A DNA stretch of 64,000 nucleotides from Chersky-840 sp963838775 (GTDB lineage: Bacteria; Actinomycetota; Acidimicrobiia; Acidimicrobiales; UBA8190), in NCBI GenBank assembly GCA_963838775.1, contig CAWISP010000039.1, positions 1 through 64,000 of the forward strand. Reading direction: 5' to 3'. The notes beneath the pieces are model-generated. The model did no database searches. It had not been told where the DNA came from and saw only the letters and a program-made list of their open reading frames with translations. Positions 33,844 to 42,450 of the stretch are shown here, piece by piece; the first letter of the stretch is position 1, and each line of letters opens with the position of its first letter. A program made the position numbers and the translations under genes.

Positions 33844-34855
33844 TCAGTAGCGCTCGGCGACGAGCTCAGCGAGCGCGTCGGTCCCCTCGAGCGCGCCGGC
33901 GAGCACCCGAGCCCGCATCAGGTAGAGATGCGCCGGCACCTCCCACGTGAACCCCATGCCCCCGTGCACCTGGATGCACGACTTGCCGTTCGCCATGGCC
34001 GCCTCGACGGCGAGCAGTCCCGGCCCCGGCCGCGGCCCGCACGGCGTCGCCGACGTCGGGCTGGTCGATCGTCACCGCCGCGGCATGGACGGCGGCGCGG
34101 GCCACCTCGGCGCGCACCAGCATGTCGGCGCACAGGTGCTTCACGGCCTGGAACGACCCGATGGGCTTGCCGAACTGCTGGCGCTCCTTGGCGTACGCCA
34201 CCGCCAGGTCCACGGTGGTCGCCGCCAGGCCCACGAGTAGGGCACCACCGAGGACCGACGCGTCGCGTCGCCACAACACCGTGTCGTCGGGACCGCCGAC
34301 CTGTTCCCCCGCCGGCAGATGGTCGACGCGCCACAGCGGGGTGAGCGGGTCGAGCGACCGTTCGACGGCCACCGCGTCGAGGGTGGCCGGGTCCACCACC
34401 GCCAACCCGTCGTCGCCCACCACCACGACCGCCCCCAGCGAGCCGAGATGCTCGATCACGACCGGCGCCGCCCCCCGACCCGACCCGGACGCAGACCCCG
34501 GACCCGACCCCGAGCGGGGTCGGAGCACCGCGCCCACCATGACCTTCCCGTCGGCGGCGCCTTCCACGATTCCCGCCGCCAGGTGCGTGGCCAGGATGGG
34601 CCCGGGAACCAGGGCCCGGCCGAGCTCCTCGAACACGACCGCCGCCGCCGCGGTGCCCAGCCCGAGCCCACCGGCGTCCTCGCCGAGGCGCAACGAGAAC
34701 ACGCCGGCATCGGCGAGCTCGGACCAACCCGACGCGTCGATGGCGACACGCTGGCCCTCGGCGCCACGCACCCGGTCGAGAGGGAACCGACCCGCGCACA
34801 GCCGGCGCATCCCGTCGGCCAGCGCCACCTCGTCCTCGGAAAGCTCGAAGTCCAT
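33844..34855 (-). CDS. Acyl-CoA dehydrogenase, second subunit (FadE-type, one frame break)
   Basis: About 336 residues after one extra base near 34030 is removed (AAAGAG then LLAVEAAMANGKSCIQVHGGMGFTWE). N-terminal helical domain MDFELSEDEVALADGMRRL, a shortened middle domain, and the C-terminal QQFGKPIGSFQAVKHLCAD with QVHGGMGFTWE. It is smaller than the neighbouring 403-residue dehydrogenase, the pattern of alpha2beta2 FadE pairs (such as FadE28/FadE29) in steroid side-chain and ring beta-oxidation, where the FAD site is shared between subunits. Six bases separate it from the upstream dehydrogenase gene. Confidence 0.83.
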
Positions 34856-34861
34856 GCGTCT

Positions 34862-36073
34862 CTAGCCCTTGGGCAGGCCGAGGATCCGCTCGGCGATGAT
34901 GTTGCGCTGGATCTGCGACGTCCCCGCCGCGATGGTGCGCGAGAAACTGTGGACCCACGTGCTCACGATCTCGAGGTTGCCCACGCCGACTTCAGAGCCA
35001 TGGCCGCCGTTGGAGCCGGCGCCGCCGCCGGGAACGTCGCCGAAGACCAGGCCCGCCGGTCCGGCGAGGTCCATGCCGAGCTCCGCGATGCGCTGGCGCA
35101 GCTCGGACAGCGCCAGCTTGTACACGCTGCCGCCGATCCCCGGCACTCCGGTGCGCGCCGCCTGCGAGACGTTGCGCCGTGCCAGTGCCCACAGCGCGTC
35201 GAGCTCAGCACCGAGATGGCCGACGCGACGACGCACGGACATGTCGTCCCATGCGCCGGTGCGTCGCGCCAGCGAGCGCAGACCCCGTAACAGTTCCATG
35301 GACTGCAGCACTTCACCCACGAACGCCGTGCCCCGTTCGAAGCTGAGGGTGGTCATGGTGACGCGCCAGCCGTCGTTCTCGGCGCCGACCCGGTTGGCGA
35401 CAGGGACGCGGACGCCGTCGAGGAACAATTCGCCGAACTCGGTGGACCCGGCGATGGTGCGCAGGGGCCGGAAGTCGATGCCGGGGCGGTCCATGGGCAG
35501 GATCAGCCACGTGATGCCGCGGTGGCGGCTGTCCTCGGGACCGGTGCGCACCAGCAGCTCGCAGAAGTCCGCCACCTCGGCGTGCGACGTCCAGATCTTC
35601 TGTCCCGTGACGACGTACTCGTCGCCGTCGCGCTCGGCCCGGGTGCGAAGCGAGGCCAGATCGCTGCCCGCGCCCGGCTCGGAGAAGCCCTGGCACCACA
35701 CCTCGTCACCGCGCAGGATGGGGGGCAGGAAGCGGGCCCGCTGCTCGGGGGTCCCCTCCACGATCACGGTCGGCCCGGCGTGGAGCAGGCCGACGAAGTT
35801 CACACCGACATAGGGCGCGTGGGCCCGCTCGAGCTCTTCGAGGTAGATGAGTTGCTCCACCGGGCTCGCACCACGGCCACCGCCTTCGACGGGCCAGTCG
35901 ATGCCCGCGTAGCCGGCGTCGAACAGCATGCGCTGCCACGTCGTGTCGTAGGCGCGCCGGGCGGGCCAGTCGAGATGCGACGGCTTGTCGGGCAAGGTGG
36001 GGAGGACTTCGGAGAGCCACGAGCGCAGCCCGGCGCGGAAGGCTTCCTCGCTCTCGGAGTAGCGCAGGTCCAC
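34862..36073 (-). CDS. Acyl-CoA dehydrogenase, large subunit (FadE-type)
   Basis: A complete 403-residue acyl-CoA dehydrogenase. Domain landmarks: EGGGRGASPVEQLIYLEEL, WCQGFSEPGAGSDLASLRTRAERDGDEYVVTGQKIWTS (FAD/substrate loop), RTIAGSTEFGELFLDGVRVP and C-terminal RTIAAGTSQIQRNIIAERILGLPKG. The GTSQIQRNI motif fits the subunit that completes the FAD site. With the next gene it should form an alpha2beta2 enzyme on a steroid-type CoA ester. Second gene of the operon amidohydrolase-FadE-FadE (9 bp gap upstream), under operator site D. Confidence 0.9.
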   Translation of the reverse strand: MDLRYSESEEAFRAGLRSWLSEVLPTLPDKPSHLDWPARRAYDTTWQRMLFDAGYAGIDWPVEGGGRGASPVEQLIYLEELERAHAPYVGVNFVGLLHAGPTVIVEGTPEQRARFLPPILRGDEVWCQGFSEPGAGSDLASLRTRAERDGDEYVVTGQKIWTSHAEVADFCELLVRTGPEDSRHRGITWLILPMDRPGIDFRPLRTIAGSTEFGELFLDGVRVPVANRVGAENDGWRVTMTTLSFERGTAFVGEVLQSMELLRGLRSLARRTGAWDDMSVRRRVGHLGAELDALWALARRNVSQAARTGVPGIGGSVYKLALSELRQRIAELGMDLAGPAGLVFGDVPGGGAGSNGGHGSEVGVGNLEIVSTWVHSFSRTIAAGTSQIQRNIIAERILGLPKG

Positions 36074-36082
36074 GGCCGGGGC

Positions 36083-37303
36083 CTAGGGCGCCAGGTAGTC
36101 GAGCCCGAAGAGCCGGATGGCGTTGCCCCGGACGATCTTGCGGCGCTGGTCGTCGTCGAGATGCGCCATCTGGCGCTCGGCGATCTCCTTGGTGTGGGGC
36201 CACGTCGAGTCCGAGTGCGGGTAGTCGGACTCGTAGGTGATGTTGTCGACGCCGATCTCGTCGACCGAGCGCAGGCCGTGGGCGTCGTCGAAGAAGCACC
36301 CGTAGACCTGGCGGCGGAAGTACGTCGAGGGCGGCTCGGGGATCTTGTCGGCCACGCCGCCCCAGCCCCGGTTCTCCTCCCACACCTTGTCGGCGCGCTC
36401 GAGGATGTAGGGGATCCAGCCGATCTGGCCCTCGGAGTACGCCAGCATCAGGGTCGGGAAGCGCACGAGGACCCCCGAGAACAAGAAGTCGACCAACGAG
36501 AAGGTGGCGTTGGTGTGCGTCAGCGTCGACCCCACCGCCGGGGGCGCGTCGGCGGAGGTGGACGGCATCTTCGACGACGAGCCGATGTGCATGTTGATCA
36601 CCGTGTTCGTCTCGGCGCAGGCTTCGAAGAACGGGTCCCAGTAGTTGTCGGGGTCGTGCACCGAGGGCAGCCCGAGGAAGGGCGGGATCTCGCTGAAGCA
36701 CACGGCCTTCACGCCGCGCGCCGCGTTGCGCCGCACTTCGGCGGCGGCGAGGTGCGCGTCCCACAGCGGGATGAGGCACAGGGGGATGAGCCGGCCGGCC
36801 GACTCCGCGCACCACTCGTCGACCATCCAGTCGTTGTAGGCCTGCACGCACAGCAGCGCCAGGTCCTTGTCGTCGGCCTCGGTGAAGGTCTGCCCGCAGA
36901 AGCGCGGGAACGTAGGGAAGCACAGCGACGCCTCGAGATGGTTGATGTCCATGTCCTCGAGGCGCGGCTTGACCTGGTAGGCGCCGGGCCGCATGTCGTC
37001 GTAGGTGACCCCGGTGATGGTGACCTCGTCACGGGGCACGCCCACCGCCGCGTCGAGGCGCAACAGGGGCCGGCGCAGCTCCTCGTAGTACCACCAGTCG
37101 GTGGGGACACCCTCGCTCCCCGGTGCCACGGTGAGCTTGCCCCCGATGAAGGTGATCTCGCCCATCGGGGCGCGCACGATGCGCGGGCCGATGTCGCGGT
37201 ACTTGGCGGGAAGCCGGTCCTGCCACACGTTGGCGGGCTCCACGACATGGTCGTCGACGGAGATGATCAACGGCAGGTCGCCCACGCGGGCGAGCATAGC
37301 CAT
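36083..37303 (-). CDS. Amidohydrolase_2 (ACMSD-like TIM-barrel) protein
   Basis: A 406-residue TIM-barrel metal hydrolase or decarboxylase of the amidohydrolase_2 family. The N-terminal metal motif is degenerate: ISVDDHVVEPANVW, where xHxH is expected. Other landmarks are NHLEASLCFPTFPRFCGQ, CLIPLWDAHLAAAEVRR, VINMHIGSSSK (His ligand) and the late ESDYPHSDSTWP with the Asp/His pair. Enzymes of this group act on ring-cleavage acids; many copies accompany acyl-CoA genes. First ATG at 37303 gives MAMLAR; the second ATG at 37297 is exactly 10 bp from the operator's edge, the spacing seen at site E, so it may be the true leaderless start. Confidence 0.83.
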   Translation of the reverse strand: MAMLARVGDLPLIISVDDHVVEPANVWQDRLPAKYRDIGPRIVRAPMGEITFIGGKLTVAPGSEGVPTDWWYYEELRRPLLRLDAAVGVPRDEVTITGVTYDDMRPGAYQVKPRLEDMDINHLEASLCFPTFPRFCGQTFTEADDKDLALLCVQAYNDWMVDEWCAESAGRLIPLCLIPLWDAHLAAAEVRRNAARGVKAVCFSEIPPFLGLPSVHDPDNYWDPFFEACAETNTVINMHIGSSSKMPSTSADAPPAVGSTLTHTNATFSLVDFLFSGVLVRFPTLMLAYSEGQIGWIPYILERADKVWEENRGWGGVADKIPEPPSTYFRRQVYGCFFDDAHGLRSVDEIGVDNITYESDYPHSDSTWPHTKEIAERQMAHLDDDQRRKIVRGNAIRLFGLDYLAP

Positions 37304-37307
37304 CGAT

Positions 37308-37322
37308 CTGACGACGTGTCAG
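37308..37322. promoter_or_regulatory. CTGAC-N5-GTCAG operator, site D
   Basis: CTGACGACGTGTCAG. On the minus strand it overlaps a CAGATC box 7 bases before the second ATG of the amidohydrolase gene. On the plus strand it lies at about -34 to -48 from the leaderless TANGO2 gene start. Confidence 0.7.
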
Positions 37323-37342
37323 GTTGCGCGCCGGCCCACCGC

Positions 37343-37348
37343 TACCCT
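37343..37348 (+). promoter_or_regulatory. Leaderless -10 box of the TANGO2 gene
   Basis: TACCCT, 7 bases before the ATG at 37356, no ribosome-binding site between. Confidence 0.55.
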
Positions 37349-37355
37349 GACCTCG

Positions 37356-38183
37356 ATGTGCCTGCTCGTGGTGGTGTCGCGGCTCGACCCCGGTGCACCA
37401 CTCGTCGTCGGTGCCAACCGCGACGAACAGCTCGCCCGCCCCGCCGTCGCCATGACCGTGTTGCGCGACGTGCACCCACGCATCCTGGGTGGCCGCGACG
37501 AGGAGGCGGGCGGGACGTGGTTGGCGGTCAACGAGCACGGGGTGGTGGCGGGCCTCACCAACCGTCCCTCCCCCGAGGGGCGGGATCCCGCCAAGCGGTC
37601 ACGGGGCGAGCTCCCTTTGGCGCTCACCCACCACCGTGACGCGTCATCGGCGGTGGACGAGTTCGTGACGAGGTTCCGCCCTGCGGATTACAACCCGGCG
37701 TGGCTCCTGGTGGGAGACCGCACCACGCTCTACGCGCTGGACATGACCGGCTCCGCCCCTGGCGACGACAGCCTACGGGTCGAGGCGCTCGGGCCCGGCA
37801 TCCACATCCTCGAGAACAACCCGCTCCACGCCGACTCGCCCAAAGCGGACCACGTGCGGACGTTGCTCGGTGATGCCAGCACGCTCGAGGGAGAGAGCCT
37901 CATCGAGCGGGTGCGTTCGGTGCTCGTCGACCACAGCGTTCCCGATCCGGTTGTCGGTCCCACGCCCGAGACCGTGACGCCGACCAGCCCCGCGGACCAC
38001 GAGGGACGCGTCCGACCCGTCGAGACCTTCGCCGCGTGCGTGCACACCGAGACCTACGGCACGCGGTCATCGACGCTGGTGCGTGTGCCCGCCTCGCCCG
38101 GAGAGCTTCCTCAGGTGTACGTGGCCGACGGGCACCCGTGCACGGCACCGTTCGTCGACGTCACGGACCTGTTCAGGTCATGA
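37356..38183 (+). CDS. TANGO2/NRDE-family protein
   Basis: A complete 275-residue NRDE protein. The name-giving motif is present as VVGANRDEQLARPA (residues about 18-31), preceded by the N-terminal MCLLVVVS whose Cys2 can become an Ntn-type nucleophile. GGRDEEAGGTWLAVNEHGVVAGLTNR and a late GTRSSTLVRV complete the family pattern. Human TANGO2 has been linked to haem or acyl-CoA handling; bacterial roles are open. It is divergent from the amidohydrolase/FadE operon with site D between them. Confidence 0.88.
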   Translation: MCLLVVVSRLDPGAPLVVGANRDEQLARPAVAMTVLRDVHPRILGGRDEEAGGTWLAVNEHGVVAGLTNRPSPEGRDPAKRSRGELPLALTHHRDASSAVDEFVTRFRPADYNPAWLLVGDRTTLYALDMTGSAPGDDSLRVEALGPGIHILENNPLHADSPKADHVRTLLGDASTLEGESLIERVRSVLVDHSVPDPVVGPTPETVTPTSPADHEGRVRPVETFAACVHTETYGTRSSTLVRVPASPGELPQVYVADGHPCTAPFVDVTDLFRS

Positions 38184-38186
38184 CTG

Positions 38187-38315
38187 CTACTTGGCGTCCC
38201 AGCCCTTCCGGGCCTGCTTCTGCTCGGCCTGCTTCTGGTGCTTGGCCGCTCGCTTCTCTTTGACGCTGCGGCCCGGCTTCTTCGATTCAGCGGACGGTCG
38301 TGACTTCTCTGCCAT
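38187..38315 (-). CDS. Small basic Lys/Gln/Ala-rich protein (42 aa)
   Basis: A 42-codon frame from ATG 38315 to TAG 38187: MAEKSRPSAESKKPG..., then a strongly charged segment with KEKRAAKHQKQ and KQARKGWDAK at the end. Eleven or more Lys/Arg residues and an alanine-rich helix suggest a nucleic-acid or ribosome-associated peptide, but no family is recognised. Such short basic proteins of this form are widespread in actinobacteria. It fills the gap between two plus-strand genes on the opposite strand, and codon use (GAG/AAG/GCC) matches the neighbourhood. Confidence 0.6.
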   Translation of the reverse strand: MAEKSRPSAESKKPGRSVKEKRAAKHQKQAEQKQARKGWDAK

Positions 38316-38375
38316 GACCCCCAGACTACGACGCGCCGAGCCCGGGCGGCGTCACCCGACGCTCGATCGGGGCGC

Positions 38376-38381
38376 TACCTT
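38376..38381 (+). promoter_or_regulatory. Leaderless -10 box of the SnoaL-like gene
   Basis: TACCTT, 7 bases before the ATG at 38389. Confidence 0.5.
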
Positions 38382-38388
38382 GCGGAGA

Positions 38389-38837
38389 ATGCCCACCTCA
38401 CCCCCTGACGTGCCCGGTCCCGACCTGCACCGTCGCCGGGAGGCCGTCGTGCGCGAGCACATGGCCTCGGAGAACGAGAGCCGGTTCGACGACACGCTCG
38501 CCACCTTCACCCACCCCCGGTACGAGCTCATCGGCACCGGCCAGGTCTACGACGGAGCTGAGGAGGTGAGGCAGTACTACGCCCGCTCCCGCGCCGTCTT
38601 CCCCGACCAGCGCAACGAAGTCCGCTCTCTCCTGAGCGCCCAGGACACCGTCGTCGTCGAGTTCGACCTGCTCGGGACCCACCTCGGCTCGCTCACCGGG
38701 GAGGAGCCGACGGGCCGGGCCTTCCGGTGTCCGATGGTGGCGCTCTTCGAATTCGACCCGGGAGCGACGGCATCGTGTGCGAGCGCGTGTACTTCGACTC
38801 CGAGACCATCTACGGCCAGCTGCGCGCCCCGGACTGA
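38389..38837 (+). CDS. SnoaL/NTF2-like protein (one frame break)
   Basis: About 149 residues when one missing base near 38768 is restored (FEFDPG then SDGIVCERVYFDSETIYGQL). NTF2-like fold signs: an N-terminal helix VVREHMASENESRFDDTLATF with HPRYELIGTG, then paired strands NEVRSLLSAQDTVVVEFDLLGTH and GRAFRCPMVALFEF. SnoaL-like proteins include polyketide cyclases, steroid isomerases and limonene epoxide hydrolases. The C-terminal ERVYFD is typical of the SnoaL/ester-cyclase branch. It converges with the second FadE pair. Confidence 0.75.
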
Positions 38838-38851
38838 TCAGGCCGGCACCA

Positions 38852-39887
38852 TCACGACCGGCGGGCCACCAACTGCTCGAGCACCCGGGCCCGATGGGTG
38901 GCGGCATCGCCCCATGCCGCCGCCAGCGCCCACGCCCGTTTCATCCACAGATGGAGGTCGTGCTCCCAGGTGTAGCCGATGGCGCCGTGGACCTGGAGCG
39001 CGGTGCGCGCCGCCAGGGTCGCCGCGTCCGACGCCATCGCCTTGGCCATCGACGCGTGCAGGCTGCCGTCGCGGTCGCCTTCGGTCAGAGACAGCGCGGC
39101 TCGATACACCATGGGGCGGGCGAACTCCACACGCACCAGCGCGTCGGCGAGATGGTGCTTCACCGCCTGGAAGGACCCGATCGGCTTTCCGAACTGCACC
39201 CGCTCCTGGGCGTAGTGCGCGGCCATGGCGATCAGCCGGTCGGCCACCCCCACCAACACCGCCCCGGTGGCCATCGCCGCCCGGTCGCCCAGCGCGGCGA
39301 GGAACTCCTCGGCTTCGAAACCCGACACGACGAGCGTCGCCGGGGACGGCTCCCAGGCGACCTGCGCCAGACCCCTCGAACCCGTCGAGGGCGGGGCGCG
39401 GCGTGAGCGCCACCGCGGCGGCGGGCACGGCGTGGAGCTCCCCGTCGCCCTCGAGCACGAAGAGCTCGGCGCCCACGGCGCCGGGCACGGCGGGCATCGA
39501 CGACGTCCCGACCGCGATCGTCGCTCCGCCGTCGGCGACCGAGCGCAACCAGCGCGCCCGCAACGCCGCGCCCTGGGGCCCGGGAGCGTCGAGGAGCACC
39601 GGGACGCCGAGGGCGACGGTCTCGACCAGGGGCTCGGGCAGCCCGGCCCGACCGGCCTCCTCGAGGAGCAGCACGACGTCGACCAGGCCGAGGCCCATAC
39701 CCCCGAACTCCTCGGGAACCGTGATCCCGGTCACGCCCATCTCGGCCAACGCCGCCCACCGGGGCCGCGACCAACCGAGCGATGACGCCCATGCGTCGCG
39801 GATGTCCCCCGGCGTGCACTGCTTCTCGGCGAAGGCTCGCAGCTGGGCGCGGAACTCGAGCTGGTCCTCGTCGAAGGCGAAGTGCAC
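38852..39887 (-). CDS. Acyl-CoA dehydrogenase, second subunit of pair 2 (one frame break)
   Basis: About 345 residues after one extra base near 39372 is removed. N-terminal FAFDEDQLEFRAQLRAFAEKQ, VPEEFGGMGLGLVDVVLLLEEAG, C-terminal ERVQFGKPIGSFQAVKHHLADALV and LQVHGAIGYTWEHDLHLWMKR. Like the first pair's partner it is the shorter FadE type that lacks the GTxxIQRN motif. GTG at 39887 lies 24 bp after the larger dehydrogenase gene, so the two form a heteromeric enzyme by inference. It converges with the SnoaL-like gene. Confidence 0.83.
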
Positions 39888-39910
39888 GGGCTGTCGACTC
39901 GCCGTTTCGC

Positions 39911-41122
39911 TCAGGCCCGGGGCAACCCGAGCACGCGCTCGGCCACCACGTTGCGCTGGATCTCGTTGGTGCCGGCATAGATCGGACCGGCCAAGGCGAA
40001 GAGGAACCCGTCGAGCCACGGCGGCGGTCGGGAGTCGTCGGCGAGCCTCTCGGCCTCCGCACCGAGCAGCGCCAGCGCCGTTTCGTGGATGGCGAGATCG
40101 GTCTCGGACCAGAACAGCTTGTTCATCGACGATTCGGGACCGACCCCGGCACCGTCGAGCACACGCGTCACGGTCCAATACGTCTGGAGCCGGTACGCCT
40201 CGGCGTCGATCACGGCGCGTGCCACGTCATCGGCGTGGCGCGCCGCGCCCACCGGATCGGCCTCGGCCCGGAGCCGGTACAGCTCGACGAGGCGGGCGGC
40301 GGCCTCGGTGTAGCGCGCCGGGCTGCGCAACGACAGGCCGCGTTCGGATCCGGCCGTGGCCATGGCCACCTTCCAGCCTTCACCGACGCCCCCGAGGACC
40401 TGGGTGGCCGGCACCACCACGTCCTCGAAGAAGACCTCGGCGAACCCCGTCTCGCCGTCGAGCTGGGCGATGGGCCGGACGGTCACGCCCGGGCTGTCCA
40501 TGGGCACGAGAAAGTAGGTGAGACCCCGGTGTCGCTCCGCCTCGGGGTCAGATCGGAACAGGCCGAAGATCCAGTCCGCGAAGGCGCCGCGCGAGCACCA
40601 CGTCTTCTGCCCGTTGAGCATCCAAGTGCCGCCGCCCGTGTCGTCGGTGCCGGTGCCCCGCGTGTCCGGGGTGAACACGGCGCGGCTGCGGATGGCGGCC
40701 AAGTCGCTCCCGGCGTCGGGCTCGGACCATCCCTGGCACCAGATCTCCTCGCCCGAGGCCATGGCGGGGAGATAGCGCGCCTTCTGCTCGGGGGTCCCGA
40801 ACTCGAACAGGGTCGGGGCGAGGAGGAAGATGCCGTTCTGGCCGACCCGGGTGGGCGCGCCGGCCCGGTAGTACTCCTCCTCGAAGATGAGCCACTCGAG
40901 GAGCCCGACCCCACGACCGCCGTACTCCTCGGGCCACGACACGACCGACCAGCGGGCGTCGCCCATGACCCGCTCCCAGGCCCGGTGGGCCTCGAACCCC
41001 TCGGCCGTGTCGAGTGACGGCAAGGGGCCGGTCCCCTTCGACGCGGAGGGAGCGTTGGCCTCGAGCCACGAGCGGACCTCGGCGCGGAACCGCTCCTGCT
41101 CAGGCGTGAAGCGCAGGTCCAT
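39911..41122 (-). CDS. Acyl-CoA dehydrogenase, large subunit of pair 2
   Basis: A complete 403-residue dehydrogenase. EEYGGRGVGLLEWLIFEEEYYRAGAP, WCQGWSEPDAGSDLAAIRSRAV, a GT/DD-rich insert of about 15 residues (RGTGTDDTGGGTW), then LNGQKTWCSRGAFADW, and the C-terminal IYAGTNEIQRNVVAERVLGLPRA. The GTNEIQRN motif marks it as the FAD-site-completing subunit. ATG at 41122; CAGATT lies 7 bases upstream and operator site E overlaps it. It diverges from the FadA6-like thiolase. Confidence 0.9.
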   Translation of the reverse strand: MDLRFTPEQERFRAEVRSWLEANAPSASKGTGPLPSLDTAEGFEAHRAWERVMGDARWSVVSWPEEYGGRGVGLLEWLIFEEEYYRAGAPTRVGQNGIFLLAPTLFEFGTPEQKARYLPAMASGEEIWCQGWSEPDAGSDLAAIRSRAVFTPDTRGTGTDDTGGGTWMLNGQKTWCSRGAFADWIFGLFRSDPEAERHRGLTYFLVPMDSPGVTVRPIAQLDGETGFAEVFFEDVVVPATQVLGGVGEGWKVAMATAGSERGLSLRSPARYTEAAARLVELYRLRAEADPVGAARHADDVARAVIDAEAYRLQTYWTVTRVLDGAGVGPESSMNKLFWSETDLAIHETALALLGAEAERLADDSRPPPWLDGFLFALAGPIYAGTNEIQRNVVAERVLGLPRA

Positions 41123-41132
41123 GAGCGGGAAT

Positions 41133-41147
41133 CTGACACACCGCCAG
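41133..41147. promoter_or_regulatory. CTGAC-N5-GTCAG operator, site E (one mismatch)
   Basis: CTGACACACCGCCAG, 10 bp before the FadE ATG (minus strand) and 71 bp before the thiolase ATG (plus strand). It overlaps the CAGATT box that is 7 bases from the FadE ATG, matching site D's geometry. Confidence 0.65.
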
Positions 41148-41218
41148 ATATTGGGCAACAATCGAAGGGGCCGGGACGCTCGGATTTCGTGCACAAGGCC
41201 CGGCGTAGGAGGCCTGCA

Positions 41219-42376
41219 ATGCCCCACGCGGTGATCGTCGACGCGGTGCGCACCCCGATAGGGCGCCGCAACGGCAAGTTGTCGGGCTGGCACGCCGTGG
41301 ACCTCGCCGCCGCACCGCTCAAGGCGCTCGTGCAGCGCAACGACCTCGACCCCGCCCTGGTCGAGGACGTGGTCATGGGGTGCACCATGACCGTCGGGGA
41401 GCAGGCCATGAACATCGGCCGCAACGCCGCGCTGGCGGCGGGATTCCCCGACACCGTCCCCGGGACCACCGTGGACCGCCAATGCGGCTCGGCCCAACAG
41501 GCCATCCATTTCGCGGCCCAGGCCGTGATGTCGGGGGCCATGGACATCGTGATCGGCGCCGGTGTGGAGTCGATGAGCCGGGTTCCGATCGGATCCACCA
41601 CAGACCCCGGTCCCGGCGAGGCCTACGGGCCGACCGTGCACGGCCGGTTCGAATTCATCCACCAGGGCCTGTCGGCCGAGGAGATCGCCCGGCGCTGGGA
41701 CATCGGGCGCGACGAGATGGACGCCTTCGCCCTGCAGTCGCACCGTCGCGCCGCCCACGCCCAGGACGAGGGGCGCTTCGCCAACGAGCTCGTCGTGGTG
41801 CGCTCGCCGGGGCCCGACGGGGACGGCACCATCGAGGCCGACGAAGGGGTGCGGCGCGACACGAGCATCGAAAAGCTCGGCGGCCTGGTCCCCGCTTTCT
41901 CCGAGCACGGCACGGTCACGGCCGGGACGTCGTCGCAGATCTCCGACGGTGCCGCCGCCGTTCTCGTCATGAGCGAGGAGCGCGCCGCGTCCCTGGGACT
42001 GCGCCCCCGGGCCCGCTTCCACACCTTCGCCGTGGCCGCCAACGACCCGGTCATCATGCTCACCGCACCCATCCCCGCCACCCGGCTCGTGCTCGAGAAG
42101 TCCAAGCTGCGGCTCGAGGACATGGACGTGGTGGAGATCAACGAGGCGTTCGCGTCGGTCGTCTTGGCGTGGGAGCGCGAGCTGCATCCCGACATGGACC
42201 GCGTCAACCCCAACGGTGGAGCGATCGCCATCGGACACCCCACGGGATGCTCCGGGGCGCGCCTCATGGCGACGCTGCTCAACGAGCTCGAGCGCACCGG
42301 GGGTCGCTACGGCCTGCAGACGATGTGCGAAGGCGGTGGCCAGGCCAACGCCACCATCATCGAGCGCCTCGGCTAG
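41219..42376 (+). CDS. fadA6: Acetyl-CoA acetyltransferase (thiolase), FadA6-like
   Basis: A complete 385-residue degradative thiolase. Nucleophile Cys in VDRQCGSAQQAI (about residue 85), NEAFA near 310, GHPTGCSGAR with the active-site His near 340, and the second Cys in MCEGGGQANATI. VVMGCTMTVGEQAMNIGRNA and ARFHTFAVAANDPVIMLTAPIPATR resemble my recollection of mycobacterial FadA6, which acts in steroid C/D-ring breakdown. TAGGAGG lies 7 bases before ATG 41219. It faces the divergent FadE pair 2 across site E; the ipd operon is 4 kb away. Confidence 0.87.
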   Translation: MPHAVIVDAVRTPIGRRNGKLSGWHAVDLAAAPLKALVQRNDLDPALVEDVVMGCTMTVGEQAMNIGRNAALAAGFPDTVPGTTVDRQCGSAQQAIHFAAQAVMSGAMDIVIGAGVESMSRVPIGSTTDPGPGEAYGPTVHGRFEFIHQGLSAEEIARRWDIGRDEMDAFALQSHRRAAHAQDEGRFANELVVVRSPGPDGDGTIEADEGVRRDTSIEKLGGLVPAFSEHGTVTAGTSSQISDGAAAVLVMSEERAASLGLRPRARFHTFAVAANDPVIMLTAPIPATRLVLEKSKLRLEDMDVVEINEAFASVVLAWERELHPDMDRVNPNGGAIAIGHPTGCSGARLMATLLNELERTGGRYGLQTMCEGGGQANATIIERLG

Positions 42377-42396
42377 GGGCTCTCTTCCGGTCGGTT

Positions 42397-42438
42397 GCCC
42401 CCGTCCTCGTTCCCCCGTCCTCGTTCCCCCGTCCTCGC
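42397..42438. repeat. Three 14-bp tandem copies of (T/G)CCCCCGTCCTCG(T/C)
   Basis: Contiguous copies at 42397, 42411 and 42425, just past the stop of the FadA6-like gene and before the convergent alcohol dehydrogenase. See the related CCCCCGTCCTG array at 31859-31905. Confidence 0.6.
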
Positions 42439-42450
42439 CGGCGCCAGGCG

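Noticed and set aside
38083..40521. An 812-residue plus-strand frame
   Set aside because: Only its part at 38389-38765 is a real protein (SnoaL-like). The rest is antisense to the FadE genes and extremely rich in Arg, Pro and Ser.
39911..42238. A 775-residue minus-strand frame extending the FadE gene upstream
   Set aside because: The extra 370 residues are antisense to the thiolase gene. The dehydrogenase family starts at MDLRFTPEQERF, where an ATG and a promoter box are present.
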